A stretch of 41,046 nucleotides of DNA, taken from positions 105,969 to 147,014 of the forward strand of contig NZ_QDDL01000010.1 of the NCBI RefSeq assembly GCF_003097315.1, given 5' to 3'. Origin of the DNA: Pelagibaculum spongiae (lineage in GTDB: Bacteria; Pseudomonadota; Gammaproteobacteria; Enterobacterales; Pelagibaculaceae). Of this stretch, positions 7,184 through 15,981 are shown one piece after another. Under the pieces are notes generated by a model. The model was not told the origin of the DNA, searched no databases, and worked only from the letters and a program-made list of their open reading frames with translations. A program made the position numbers and the translations under genes. How positions within the stretch are numbered: the first letter of the stretch is position 1; each line of letters starts with the position of its first letter.

Positions 7184-8086
7184 ATGAAATATTCGCTCAA
7201 ACAACTGGCTGTTTTTGACGCTGTAGCCTCATTAGGCAGCGTCAGCTTGGCTGCTGATCACTTGTCGCTGACCCAATCCGCTACCAGTATGTCGTTATCG
7301 CAGCTGGAAAAGCTGCTCGGACAACCTTTATTTGAGAGAAATGGCAATCGGTTGCTGTTGTCCCATTGGGGACAATGGCTTCGCCCTAAAGCCAAGCACT
7401 TACTTAGCGATGCTCAGGAAATCGAAAGAGGTTTTGTTGGCCAGCAATTGATTAGTGGCGATATCGACCTTGGAACCAGCCAAACTGCGGCAGAACATTT
7501 GGTGCCAAAACTCATCAGTAAAATTGATAGAGACTTTCCCGAAGTACGAGTGAATATTAAGGTGCAAAATAGCGGCTGCATTTTACAGGGTGTGATTAAT
7601 CACCAATATCAGTTGGGTATTATTGAAGGTCGATGTGATGACAGTCGATTAACCCAGGCAACTTGGTGTTATGACCATCTGGTGATTGTATCCAGCTCAC
7701 ACCACCCTTATGCCAGTTATGAACACATTAGTCTGGCGCAACTGGAACAAGCTAGTTGGGTGTTGCGAGAGCATGGTGCGGGTACTCGCGAGATTTTTGA
7801 TACTGCAATTCATGGCTTGATCGATCGTTTGGATGTGCGTCATGAATATGAGCAGGTATCTATATTGCAGGCGCTGGTTGAAGATGGGCCTTATATTAGT
7901 TGCCTGCCCTATTTTGATGTAGCCAGTAAAGTAGCTGAAGGCAGATTGACTTGTTTATCGGTTCCGGAATTAGATATGCGACGCCGATTAAGTTTTGTCT
8001 GGAGAAGCGATAGCCCAGACCACCCAATTCGAGAGTGTTTAATGCTCGAGGCAAAACGGCTACAGCGGCAAAATAAGCATCAATAA
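7184..8086 (+). CDS. LysR-family transcriptional regulator
   Basis: The 300-residue product starts MKYSLKQLAVFDAVASLGSV, the typical LysR N-terminus, with a winged helix-turn-helix in residues 1-60 (AADHLSLTQSATSMSLSQLE, then LFERNGNRLLLS). The effector domain carries SGDIDLGTSQTAAEHLVPKL, LGIIEGRCDD and WVLREHGAGTREIFD. The last motif resembles the YeiE/CysB-like branch that includes regulators of sulfite and sulfur metabolism. The start at 7184 is preferred to 7154 because the extra ten residues are not family-like. It is divergent from the formate/nitrite-type channel operon, which is the obvious candidate target. Confidence 0.88.
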   Translation: MKYSLKQLAVFDAVASLGSVSLAADHLSLTQSATSMSLSQLEKLLGQPLFERNGNRLLLSHWGQWLRPKAKHLLSDAQEIERGFVGQQLISGDIDLGTSQTAAEHLVPKLISKIDRDFPEVRVNIKVQNSGCILQGVINHQYQLGIIEGRCDDSRLTQATWCYDHLVIVSSSHHPYASYEHISLAQLEQASWVLREHGAGTREIFDTAIHGLIDRLDVRHEYEQVSILQALVEDGPYISCLPYFDVASKVAEGRLTCLSVPELDMRRRLSFVWRSDSPDHPIRECLMLEAKRLQRQNKHQ

Positions 8087-8126
8087 AATTGAATTCGCCT
8101 GAGATAATTCAAATAGCAGATACAAA

Positions 8127-8151
8127 ATCGGCAAGCCTATGGCTTGCCGAT
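8127..8151 (+). terminator. Hairpin after the LysR gene
   Basis: Perfect 11-bp stem ATCGGCAAGCC / GGCTTGCCGAT with a 3-base loop, 40 bases past the LysR stop. The following sequence is only moderately T-rich (TTATCTTCCC), so termination efficiency is uncertain. Confidence 0.7.
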
Positions 8152-8218
8152 TATCTTCCCACCCATTCTTTCTTTTTTGTGCTGCCAAAATTGATAACTT
8201 TAATTATTACAGTGGTAG

Positions 8219-8617
8219 CTATACTGCTTCAGGCAAGCGAATCCCCCCCCGGGAGATTTGTTCTTCTACAAAGGCCTTCCAATCTACTAACACGGCTTCA
8301 AAGTCTTCTAAGCCGCAGCTAGCAAAAGCTTCCATATCATATAGTTCCAGATCTTCTGGAATGGCTTCTTCACAAAAGCCATTGCCTGCTGAAATTTCAG
8401 CATCAGTTCCGGACAATTGCAGATGATACTCCCTGCCAGTTAGCTGGTAGCTCCAGGCAGGATGGTTTCGGTGTTGTGCAATGCTCACCAACAACCGTTG
8501 CAACAAATCTAAATCTGTTGCTAATTCATCATTGAGCCAATGCCCCAGCACTTCATGCCCCATAGAAAACCGGGCTTCAGGCTGGCCAGTAATACTGGTT
8601 TGAAATCGATAATCCAC
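8219..8617 (-). CDS. yacL: UPF0231 protein YacL
   Basis: A small acidic cytoplasmic protein of unknown function found in gammaproteobacteria. The 132 residues start MDYRFQTSITG and contain the family signature RFSMGHEVLGHWLNDE, then EYHLQLSGTDAE, LELYDMEAFASCGLEDF and a closing WKAFVEEQ. These line up with E. coli YacL over its whole length. The start codon is GTG at 8617, chosen because the family N-terminus begins exactly there; the ribosome-binding site is weak. It is downstream of and co-directional with alr, but about 380 bases and a terminator lie between them, so it probably has its own promoter. The tail past residue 120 (SRGGIRLPEAV) is slightly longer than in E. coli. Confidence 0.9.
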   Translation of the reverse strand: MDYRFQTSITGQPEARFSMGHEVLGHWLNDELATDLDLLQRLLVSIAQHRNHPAWSYQLTGREYHLQLSGTDAEISAGNGFCEEAIPEDLELYDMEAFASCGLEDFEAVLVDWKAFVEEQISRGGIRLPEAV

Positions 8618-8995
8618 TTACTTGCTCACAATAAGTCTCAATACACGCTTCTAATTCTAATCCCAACCGATTTAGGTTTTAAGAACTAATCGACAAACTG
8701 ACTAAGCAAAAGATACTCAGTAGATAAAAGGCAGCAGATCAGTTATCAATTGCAAACAAGAAACCAACTTTAATTAATCAAATACAGTAGGTTATAAAAA
8801 AACCTGATGAAACCATTTAAAATTTGACAAATTAGTTAAATTAACCATCTATCAAATTATATTTGGTTGATTAATAAACTGGTTTATATGATTGCACCAA
8901 ATAAAGGTATTGATGAAAATGAAGAATATAAAATTAAAAGCCCGAAGCCTTTAGGCTTCAGATTTAATCACACAGTAAATCAAATAAAATGACGA
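8618..8995. other. AT-rich intergenic region between yacL and alr
   Basis: No gene recognised. It holds the alr terminator at 8944-8959 and presumably the yacL promoter on the minus strand. Confidence 0.6.
8938..8960 (-). terminator. Probable alr terminator
   Basis: On the minus strand, GAAGCC and GGCTTC pair around a TAAA loop. The stem is followed by GGGCTTTTAATTTTA, about 37 bases after the alr stop. Confidence 0.7.
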
Positions 8996-10072
8996 TTATT
9001 CCACCACAATTCTGGGTACTCGCGGGCTAACACCGGTCAACAAGGTGTAACTAATGGTATCTGCCCAGGTGGCAATTTCATCAACCGGCAAACCTTCTCC
9101 CCATAAACGAACTGGGTCTCCTATATTGACTGCGCCTAACTCCGTCACGTCAACGGTAATCATATCCATCGACACTCGCCCTGCTAGCTTGGCTCGCTGG
9201 CCATTGACCAATACCGGTGTGCCAGATTTAGCGTGGCGCGGATAACCATCACCATAACCAATCGCCACAGTAGCTAATTTAGTCGGCTGGGTTGCTTGCC
9301 AAGTTAAGCTGTAGCCACAAGATTCTCCCGGTTGCAGGGTTCGCACTGCGATTACCTGAGAATCTAGATTCATCACTGGTTTGAGCCCCAATTCACTGGC
9401 TGGAATATTTTCTTGCGGGGATGCGCCATACATCATAATACCCGGCCGCTGCACCGAAGCTCGGCTATCTGGCAATCCAATTAATGCAGCAGAATTGGCA
9501 AAGCTAAGTGGCAAGCCAAGGGTTTCTGCCAAAGACAGTACCAAGTCTAATTGCTGTTGATTCAACGGATGATCTGGTTGATCGGCACAAGCAAAATGAC
9601 TCACCAGTACTTGTTGGGTTTTCGGGCTATGGGCTTTTAATTGCTTAGAAGCCTGCGTCAGTTCTTCAACCGACATACCTAACCGATGCATTCCAGAATC
9701 TAACTTGAACCAGACTTGTTCTAGTTGAATATCGCTTTCTAAAAACCATTGCAGCTGATGTTGCTGATGAATCACAGGAATAAAGTTTTGCTTGTGGCAA
9801 ATAGCGATTTCTCTGGGAGAGAAGATCCCTTCTAGCAAAACCACCGGGAGCTTTAAACCACCATTATGCAAAACCAGCGCTTCTTCCATGCAGGCAACTG
9901 CATAACCATCGGCCAAATTGTTCAAACCACGGGCACAATCCAACATGCCATGGCCATAAGCATTGGCTTTCATCACAGCGAGGGTTTTAGCATTTGGCTG
10001 CAGTTTTTTAGCCAGCTTGAAGTTGGCCCTTAATGCACTCAGATTGATATCTGCTTTTAACGGTCGAAACAT
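8996..10072 (-). CDS. alr: Alanine racemase
   Basis: A PLP enzyme that interconverts L- and D-alanine in the cytoplasm, supplying D-alanine for peptidoglycan. From the ATG at 10072 the product is 358 residues, the usual length. PLP lysine K35 lies in AVMKANAYGHG. K123 lies in WFKLDSGMHRLG, the position that is often carbamylated. R209 lies in QRPGIMMYG and contacts the PLP pyridine. The second catalytic base, Y273, lies in AIGYGDGYPR. RVSMDMITVDVT marks the C-terminal beta domain. A GTG at 10105 is in frame, but the family N-terminus RPLKADINLSALRANF supports 10072. All catalytic residues are present. Confidence 0.96.
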   Translation of the reverse strand: MFRPLKADINLSALRANFKLAKKLQPNAKTLAVMKANAYGHGMLDCARGLNNLADGYAVACMEEALVLHNGGLKLPVVLLEGIFSPREIAICHKQNFIPVIHQQHQLQWFLESDIQLEQVWFKLDSGMHRLGMSVEELTQASKQLKAHSPKTQQVLVSHFACADQPDHPLNQQQLDLVLSLAETLGLPLSFANSAALIGLPDSRASVQRPGIMMYGASPQENIPASELGLKPVMNLDSQVIAVRTLQPGESCGYSLTWQATQPTKLATVAIGYGDGYPRHAKSGTPVLVNGQRAKLAGRVSMDMITVDVTELGAVNIGDPVRLWGEGLPVDEIATWADTISYTLLTGVSPRVPRIVVE

Positions 10073-10610
10073 GCGGGAGAACCCTACAGCAACAAGAGAA
10101 GCCACAGCCTACCTTGGCCTGAATAGAATCGGTAGCCCAGTAAGATAAATTGGCACTTTGATGGATCAGCCGATCACTAGTAAGACAACTAGAACTACGG
10201 CTGCTGAATCAGCAATCACATCGTCTCGCTAAAAATTTGATAGCGCGGGCTAATGCTGCAAGCTCAAATACTTTAAGTTGCCATTTACTTCAATCCTAAA
10301 AGAACAACTAGCTAATATTTACTCTAATCAAGCAGAAAGCCCCTTTGTTTTGCCTGCTTATTACTGGCTTTCGCACTGCTTAATTTTTGATTGTTCGTTA
10401 ACCAATTAACACTTTCTGCCTAGCTCCACACTCACTAATAACATGAACATTATTAATTGGCGGGTTTTTGTTATGCAAGCCTTTTACGATCAACCTTCAT
10501 TTGTTGGATGAAATAATCTCAGTTGCGACAACAAGCTACATGAATTGTTATGAATATACATTTACAAGATCATAACCCCATAAAACAGATAATTTTAAAG
10601 GGAAAATAGT
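10073..10610. other. Divergent intergenic region between alr and the amidase operon
   Basis: No gene recognised. It must hold promoters for alr (minus) and the amidase operon (plus). At 10330-10381 a nested inverted repeat (AAGCAG-AAAGCC against GGCTTT-CGCA-CTGCTT) is followed by AATTTTTG. This could be a terminator-like structure in the leader of the plus-strand operon, but the loop is long. No known riboswitch was recognised. Confidence 0.45.
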
Positions 10611-12083
10611 ATGACTGACATTGAAAAGCTAAGCGCTACTGAGACAGCTCGTTTAATAAGAGAGAAGCAAGTTTCTGCTGCAGAAGTAATGCAATCTACA
10701 ATTAATAGAATTGAAAAAATAAACCCTAAATTAAATGCATTTATTTTTACTTCATTTGATGAGGCAATGGAAAACGCACGACAAGCAGACAAAGTGCTAG
10801 CCCAAGGCGACGTTCTTGGGCCATTGCATGGCGTACCTATTGCCATGAAAGATTTATTTGATTTTAAGCCTGGCTGGCCGAGCTCATTAGGCGGCATCCC
10901 GCAGCTCAAAAATAATATTGCTGAAATTAAGTGTGGGTTTGTCGAACGAATGGAGTCCGCTGGCGCTATTTTTGTTGGAAAAACGAATAGCCCTGCTATG
11001 GGCTATCGAGGGACAACAGATAATGTCGCATTTGGCCCTACATCAAACCCTTTTGACACATCAAGAAATGCAGGAGGATCATCCGGTGGCTCTGCAGCCG
11101 CTGTAGCATCTGGCATGGTGGCACTTGCCGAAGGGACTGATGGCGGTGGTTCTATTCGCATTCCCGCAGCTTGGACTAACACGGTAGGATATCGAGCATC
11201 TGCTGGCCGAACCCCTCTTTTAGTTCGCCCCAATGCTTTTGCAAATACTTTGCCATACATCTTTGAAGGTACTATTACACGAAATGTAGAAGACGCCATT
11301 CTCTCGCTTGGAATTTTACAAGGCGCTCATCCAGGTGACCCTAATTGCCACCAGTTAGTTAATGATTTTTCTGATGCAGCACTGCGCGGCATTAAAGGAA
11401 TGAAAATTGGCTTTAGCCCCAATTTAGATGTATTCCCTGTAGAAAACGAAGTATCACAAGTTATAAATGAAGCAATTAAAGTTTTTGAAACTGCCGGTGC
11501 TCATGTCGAAGAAATAAAAATAGGCTTACACCGCGATCAACGTGAATATAGCGATGTTTGGTGTCGTTTATTCGTACCTATTATGCGACATAGCTTCCAA
11601 GCAATTAAAGAAAGTGGCCTAGATCTACTATCAAAAGAAAATCGTCATGGATTGTCTCCAGACCTACTGAGGTGGGTAGAAGAAGTTGGGCCTGGATACA
11701 CTGCAGATGATTTATATAAAGATTTATCAATTCGTAGTGAAGTTTTTGACGCTTATCAAGCTACTTTTTCTAAATATGACTTAATTATTTCTCCAACCGT
11801 CACTGCAATGCCTGTTAAAAACACTAATGACGGAAACACTAAAGGCCCTAGCCAAATCAATGGCATCGATATAGATCCTTTAATAGGCTGGTGCCCAACT
11901 TTTTTAACTAATTTCACAGGTCATCCTTCAGTTTCAGTCCCAGCGGGGCTATCTGCTTCTGGCTTACCAGTCGGCTTGCATATTGTAGGTCGTCGTCAAG
12001 CAGATGGTGATGTACTAGCTGCATCAGCTGTTTTCGAGCGATTACGCCCATGGGTGCAGCACTATGCCCGCATCTCACTATAG
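10611..12083 (+). CDS. Amidase signature family hydrolase
   Basis: A cytoplasmic hydrolase of a carboxamide bond (490 residues, no signal peptide). The Ser-cisSer-Lys triad is complete: K80 in GVPIAMKDLFD, cis-Ser S157 in NAGGSSGGSAAAVA, nucleophile S181 in GTDGGGSIRIPA. The 24-residue spacing between the two serines is as in malonamidase and FAAH. It is not a GatA: no gatB or gatC is nearby and the N-terminus differs. The start at 10611 has a good Shine-Dalgarno (AAAGGGAAAATAGT). It is followed after 75 bases by a ribose-type ABC importer on the same strand. It therefore probably acts on what that importer brings in; the substrate cannot be deduced. Confidence 0.9.
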   Translation: MTDIEKLSATETARLIREKQVSAAEVMQSTINRIEKINPKLNAFIFTSFDEAMENARQADKVLAQGDVLGPLHGVPIAMKDLFDFKPGWPSSLGGIPQLKNNIAEIKCGFVERMESAGAIFVGKTNSPAMGYRGTTDNVAFGPTSNPFDTSRNAGGSSGGSAAAVASGMVALAEGTDGGGSIRIPAAWTNTVGYRASAGRTPLLVRPNAFANTLPYIFEGTITRNVEDAILSLGILQGAHPGDPNCHQLVNDFSDAALRGIKGMKIGFSPNLDVFPVENEVSQVINEAIKVFETAGAHVEEIKIGLHRDQREYSDVWCRLFVPIMRHSFQAIKESGLDLLSKENRHGLSPDLLRWVEEVGPGYTADDLYKDLSIRSEVFDAYQATFSKYDLIISPTVTAMPVKNTNDGNTKGPSQINGIDIDPLIGWCPTFLTNFTGHPSVSVPAGLSASGLPVGLHIVGRRQADGDVLAASAVFERLRPWVQHYARISL

Positions 12084-12120
12084 GCATTTAATTACAGTGC
12101 AATAATTAGCTGTAAATGCC
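12083..12120 (+). other. Hairpin between the amidase and binding-protein genes
   Basis: GGCATTTA pairs with TAAATGCC at the ends, with a shorter CAG/CTG pairing inside. It starts at the amidase stop and lacks a T tract. An RNA-stability or partial-termination element that sets a higher level of the downstream binding protein is possible but unproven. Confidence 0.5.
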
Positions 12121-12158
12121 AATAAAATGGCTCATTAACTTTTCTGAAAGAGATGATT

Positions 12159-13172
12159 ATGAAATTTTTTAAATCTTCTTTAAAATCACTAGTTTTTATC
12201 AGTATATTTTTTCTATCTGGGCTTGCTAATGCAACTGACATAGCAGAAGTTACTATTGATAAAATTCGCGCGACTGCCTCTGACAGTTGTCATTCAGGAA
12301 GACAATACAGAATCGCCTACAGCCATTCCGTATCAGAAGTCGCTATTGTAAAACAAGTTCGACGTTTTGCTGATTTACGCGCAAAATCATTAGGTTGTGT
12401 CAAAGTACTTCATGACAACACCCAATCTAATAATCTTGAACAGCAGATTAACGCCATCCAAGGATGGATTACATTAGGCGTAGATGCGATTGTTGTTTTG
12501 CCCATTGAACCTACTGCACTGCAACCATTAAAACGTCGCGCACAAGCTAAAGGCATTAAATGGCTTACATATCTAGGGCAAATGGAAGGCAGCGATGGTT
12601 TTGTTGGCTTTAACCATGCACAGTCAGGACAAATTGTCGCTCAAGCTGCAGTGGACTGGGTAAAAAAGAATCGAATAAGCCACCCTAAAGCTTTAGTTAC
12701 CAGTTTAACCCCACTTCCTTCATTATCCCCTCGTTGGACTGAAGTCGTTAGAATTTTTGAGAAAAACAATATTAAAATTGTTACCTTACAAGATGCGGCA
12801 GACCAAACAACAGGCCTAAGAGTTGCAGAAACAGTTTTACAGCAGCACCCTGACTTAGACATTATTATTGGCATGACTGATGACGCTGCAGTGGGCGCAC
12901 TTCGAGCACTTAAATTAACAAGAACAAACCCATCAAAAGTTTTTATTGGTGGCCAGGATGGTTCGCTTGAAGGATTATCTGCCGTTAAAAAAGGAGGTGC
13001 ATATCGAGCTTCAGCAGCAATATTAATCAATGAATTAGGCGCAAACATCGTCGATTTAGCATTAAATGCTATTCGTGGAAAAAAACCAAGTTTTGCTTAC
13101 ACCCCTACTGTTTTAGCAAGTAAATATGACCAAGATTTACTACAACAGCTTTTGAATAATTATTCACGCTGA
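12159..13172 (+). CDS. Periplasmic substrate-binding protein of a ribose-type ABC importer
   Basis: Delivers a small ligand to the permease at 14749-15729. The 337-residue product has a signal peptide (residues 1-21, ending GLANA) and a Peripla_BP_4 fold. Typical elements are RIAYSHSVSEVAIVKQVRRF, DAIVVLPIEPTALQPLKRRA, GFVGFNHAQSGQIVAQAAVD, DIIIGMTDDAAVGALRALK and VFIGGQDGSLEGL. These match the RbsB-like lobes and hinge. The start at 12159 is chosen over 12153 because the GAAAGAGA Shine-Dalgarno has the right spacing for it. The ligand may be a sugar, nucleoside or other polar compound; the paired amidase points to an amide-containing or amide-derived compound, which is inference. Confidence 0.9.
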   Translation: MKFFKSSLKSLVFISIFFLSGLANATDIAEVTIDKIRATASDSCHSGRQYRIAYSHSVSEVAIVKQVRRFADLRAKSLGCVKVLHDNTQSNNLEQQINAIQGWITLGVDAIVVLPIEPTALQPLKRRAQAKGIKWLTYLGQMEGSDGFVGFNHAQSGQIVAQAAVDWVKKNRISHPKALVTSLTPLPSLSPRWTEVVRIFEKNNIKIVTLQDAADQTTGLRVAETVLQQHPDLDIIIGMTDDAAVGALRALKLTRTNPSKVFIGGQDGSLEGLSAVKKGGAYRASAAILINELGANIVDLALNAIRGKKPSFAYTPTVLASKYDQDLLQQLLNNYSR

Positions 13173-13198
13173 TCCCTAATTTGACACGGAGATTTATC

Positions 13199-14752
13199 AT
13201 GTTTCTCAAGGTCAAAAATTTAAAAAAATCTTATGGTTCAGCAGCTGTATTAAAAGGTGTCGACTTAGAAGCGCAGTCAGGCAGCGTACTCGCTTTTCTT
13301 GGTGCAAATGGAGCTGGGAAATCTACGCTTCTTGGTTGTATTTGTGGCGCTCAAGATGCGGATACGGGCGATATTTTGATTGGAGAAAAATCATTACGTG
13401 GCTTAATGCCTAGAGAAGTTCAAGATCATGGCGTTGCCATGATCTACCAACATTCTCAAGCTTTCGAAGATTTAAGCGTTACAGAGAATATTTTTCTTGG
13501 GCGAGAAATTAAGATTGGCCAAAGAATAAATCATAGTGCACAAAAAAAAATAGCACTTGAATTACTGACACGCCTCGGGGTCGATAACATCGACCCTAGC
13601 GTCGATTTAAAAAAACTAGGTGTAGGCGAAAGAAAAATAGTTGAAATTGCTCGCGCTCTTATGCTCAAGCCAAAATTTTTGATCCTTGATGAACCCACCG
13701 CTTCACTTTCAGATAAAGAAGCGAAAGCACTGCATAAAGTTATTCAACAAGCTGTTACAAATGAATGCATCGGTGTAATTTATGTGACGCATTTTCTTGA
13801 TGAAATTCACAAAGTTGCAAATAAAGTCACCATACTTCGAGATGGGAAGATTTTGTGGACCCAACCGGTCGAGGATGTTTCAATTGAAGATTTAAGCGAT
13901 GCGATATCGCCAAACAATGATCTTACGAGCTTTAAATCAGGGAAAAATACGCGTGATCATTCAAACAGGCTAGTTATTAATGACTTAAAAACTTCCTTCG
14001 TTGGGCCAATAAATTTCTCTCTCACGCCTGGTGAAATACTTGGCATATATGGCCTGATGGGCTCAGGCCGCACAGAGTTACTTGAATGCTTGGCCGGTGC
14101 ATCAACCAAAAAAGAAGGCACTCAATCACTTAATGGCAAAGAAAAAAATTACTCATCTCCTAGGTCTGCTTTATCTGATGGCATAGCGCTGGTTGCAAGC
14201 GATAGAAAAGAACAAAGTTTATTTTCAAGCTTTACTGCTGTTGAAAACCTAGTCATTCCACATTTGGGACAAACTGTATTTTCTGGCTTTTTTAGAAGCT
14301 TTGAAAAAGAAAAACATTCTTTTGAAAAAGTAGCAAAACTTTTAAATATTCAACCACCAGATCCCAACTTGCAAGGACAAAGGTTTAGCGGTGGCAATGC
14401 TCAAAAAATCATGGTTGGTCGTTGGTTAATCGATGATTCTGGTTTACAAGTATTGCTTTTAGACGAACCGACTCAAGGTGTTGATATTGGAGCTCGTTTT
14501 GAGCTTTACCAAGCATTGGTAACTTTAAAGCAATCAGGAGTATCGATTATCGTAGCTTCTTCAGATGCCACTGAAGTTTGTCAATTATCTGATAAAGTTT
14601 TGATTTTAGGTCGAGGTCAGCAAGTCGCCCTCATCGACAATCCCCATAGCGAAGAGCACCTGATAAAACTTGCCCATAAGGCTGAACATAATACTCAAAA
14701 TTGCGATGCAGGGTTAGAAAATGCAGAGTTAAAAGCAGGAGTGATGCAATGA
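13199..14752 (+). CDS. ABC importer ATPase with two nucleotide-binding domains (RbsA/XylG type)
   Basis: Cytoplasmic ATPase (517 residues) that powers the permease encoded next. The N-terminal domain has Walker A GANGAGKST at 35-43, signature LGVGERKIVEIARAL and Walker B FLILDEPTASL. The C-terminal domain has the altered P-loop GLMGSGRTELL typical of RbsA/MglA-type proteins, signature FSGGNAQKIMVGRWL and Walker B VLLLDEPTQGVD. The start at 13199 follows a CGGAGA Shine-Dalgarno; a TTG at 13181 is in frame but lies before that site. The stop overlaps the permease start by ATGA, so the two are translationally coupled. Confidence 0.93.
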   Translation: MFLKVKNLKKSYGSAAVLKGVDLEAQSGSVLAFLGANGAGKSTLLGCICGAQDADTGDILIGEKSLRGLMPREVQDHGVAMIYQHSQAFEDLSVTENIFLGREIKIGQRINHSAQKKIALELLTRLGVDNIDPSVDLKKLGVGERKIVEIARALMLKPKFLILDEPTASLSDKEAKALHKVIQQAVTNECIGVIYVTHFLDEIHKVANKVTILRDGKILWTQPVEDVSIEDLSDAISPNNDLTSFKSGKNTRDHSNRLVINDLKTSFVGPINFSLTPGEILGIYGLMGSGRTELLECLAGASTKKEGTQSLNGKEKNYSSPRSALSDGIALVASDRKEQSLFSSFTAVENLVIPHLGQTVFSGFFRSFEKEKHSFEKVAKLLNIQPPDPNLQGQRFSGGNAQKIMVGRWLIDDSGLQVLLLDEPTQGVDIGARFELYQALVTLKQSGVSIIVASSDATEVCQLSDKVLILGRGQQVALIDNPHSEEHLIKLAHKAEHNTQNCDAGLENAELKAGVMQ

Positions 14753-15729
14753 TAAGCGATACATCCGAACAAAAAAAAATGTTTAATCTTGGGTTAAAAC
14801 AAACAAGCAACTGGTCAGATATTGCTATAACCGCAGCGCTTCCTGTAGCTATTGCATTACTTGCATTGTTTTTTTTCATTAACGTTCCAGTTTTTATGAC
14901 AATAAATAACTGGATTGCTATTTCAGTTCAAGTTTCAACAATCATGACCATCGCAATTCCATTCGCACTATTGCTAATGGCTGGAAAGATTGATTTATCG
15001 GTAGGTTCTAATCTTGCTCTTTGTGGCGTAGTTGCAGGTCTTGGGTTTTCTGACTTGGGAATATTCAGTGCAATTATTCTTACCTTGATCGTGGGAACAG
15101 GTGTTGGTGTACTAAACGGCTTACTGGTTTCTCGGTTTGATATGTCTCCAATTATCATAACATTAGGTACTTTAACTTTAATACGCGGCGTCGCACAATG
15201 GCTTGCACCTCACCCGATATTTGGATTTCCTGAAGATTTTTTAATTATTGGTTACGAGCGTATTTTAGGCCTGCCAATTTTAACTTGGATTATGCTTGCC
15301 GTCATAGCCATGGGTGCGGCTGTAATGGCTTTTTTGCCAATAGGCGCACAGATCATTGCTTTAGGCGTAAACCAGCGTGCAGCTTTTCTGATTGGGCTTA
15401 GAGTGAAAGGTATCGGGATTCTCTTGTATGCCGCGACGGGATTTTTTGTTGCAATTGCAGCTTTAATGAGTGTTTCACGCATTAATTCTGCACCAGCAGG
15501 AACATTAGGCGTAGGAATAGAACTTAGCGTTCTAACCGCTGTACTACTTGGCGGCGTTCCTTTTAATGGCGGAAAGGGTTCTTTATTTAGAGTTGTTTTA
15601 GGTGTTTGGCTGCTGGGCATGCTATCGAACGGTTTGATTTTAATGAATGTTCCTACAGAGTTAAGCTTGATGATTACAGGACTAGTTCTCATTGTGGCCG
15701 CCTGCTTAGATCGTTTACGCACAAAGTAA
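14749..15729 (+). CDS. Permease of a ribose-type ABC importer
   Basis: Inner-membrane subunit of the BPD_transp_2 (RbsC) class, 326 residues with about nine to ten membrane segments. Family motifs are LLMAGKIDLSVGSNLALCGVVAG, GVLNGLLVSRFDMSPIIITLGTLTLIRGVA, ALGVNQRAAFLIGLRVKGI (the coupling loop), and LTAVLLGGVPFNGGKGSLFRVVLGVWLLG. The start at 14749 overlaps the ATPase stop (ATGA). There is one permease gene, so the channel is probably a homodimer. It is the last gene of the amidase operon and is followed by a hairpin at 15811-15846. Confidence 0.92.
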   Translation: MISDTSEQKKMFNLGLKQTSNWSDIAITAALPVAIALLALFFFINVPVFMTINNWIAISVQVSTIMTIAIPFALLLMAGKIDLSVGSNLALCGVVAGLGFSDLGIFSAIILTLIVGTGVGVLNGLLVSRFDMSPIIITLGTLTLIRGVAQWLAPHPIFGFPEDFLIIGYERILGLPILTWIMLAVIAMGAAVMAFLPIGAQIIALGVNQRAAFLIGLRVKGIGILLYAATGFFVAIAALMSVSRINSAPAGTLGVGIELSVLTAVLLGGVPFNGGKGSLFRVVLGVWLLGMLSNGLILMNVPTELSLMITGLVLIVAACLDRLRTK

Positions 15730-15810
15730 AGTTAACGCGATACGATTCAAGGAATATTCGACTGGCAACTTTCTGAACTGTAGCAACCTAATAACTCAAG
15801 ACATTGCTCT

Positions 15811-15848
15811 AGGTGATAAGTGATGATTCATCACCAAATAACACCTTT
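15811..15848 (+). terminator. Nested hairpin after the ribose-type permease
   Basis: GTGATG / CATCAC with an ATT loop sits inside an outer AGGTG / CACCT pairing followed by TT. It lies 80 bases past the permease stop and just before the insertion-sequence end. Confidence 0.6.
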
Positions 15849-15922
15849 CACTTACAACTGAATTCAAGTTGGCTCTTTCGCAAAATCAGTGAGTCAATAG
15901 AACCACTTTTAGATACAAAAAA

Positions 15923-15981
15923 AAGCATCTGCCTAGCTAAAGTGATTATGCGAATAACCCACTAAGGCCAAGCAGATGCTT
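15923..15981 (+). promoter_or_regulatory. Inverted repeat that hides the transposase start codon
   Basis: AAGCATCTGC (15923-15932) and GCAGATGCTT (15972-15981) are perfect inverse copies. The ATG of the transposase (15976-15978) lies inside the right arm. In a transcript reading in from outside, the start would be in a stem. Several insertion sequences use this to limit expression by read-through transcription. Confidence 0.7.

Noticed and set aside
10330-10381. Nested inverted repeat in the amidase leader as a riboswitch
   Set aside because: The pairing is simple and the loop long; no conserved core of a known riboswitch class was recognised. It is mentioned only as part of the intergenic region.
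10595-11299. Minus-strand open frames opposite the amidase gene
   Set aside because: They overlap the conserved amidase signature region on the other strand; low-complexity composition indicates shadows.
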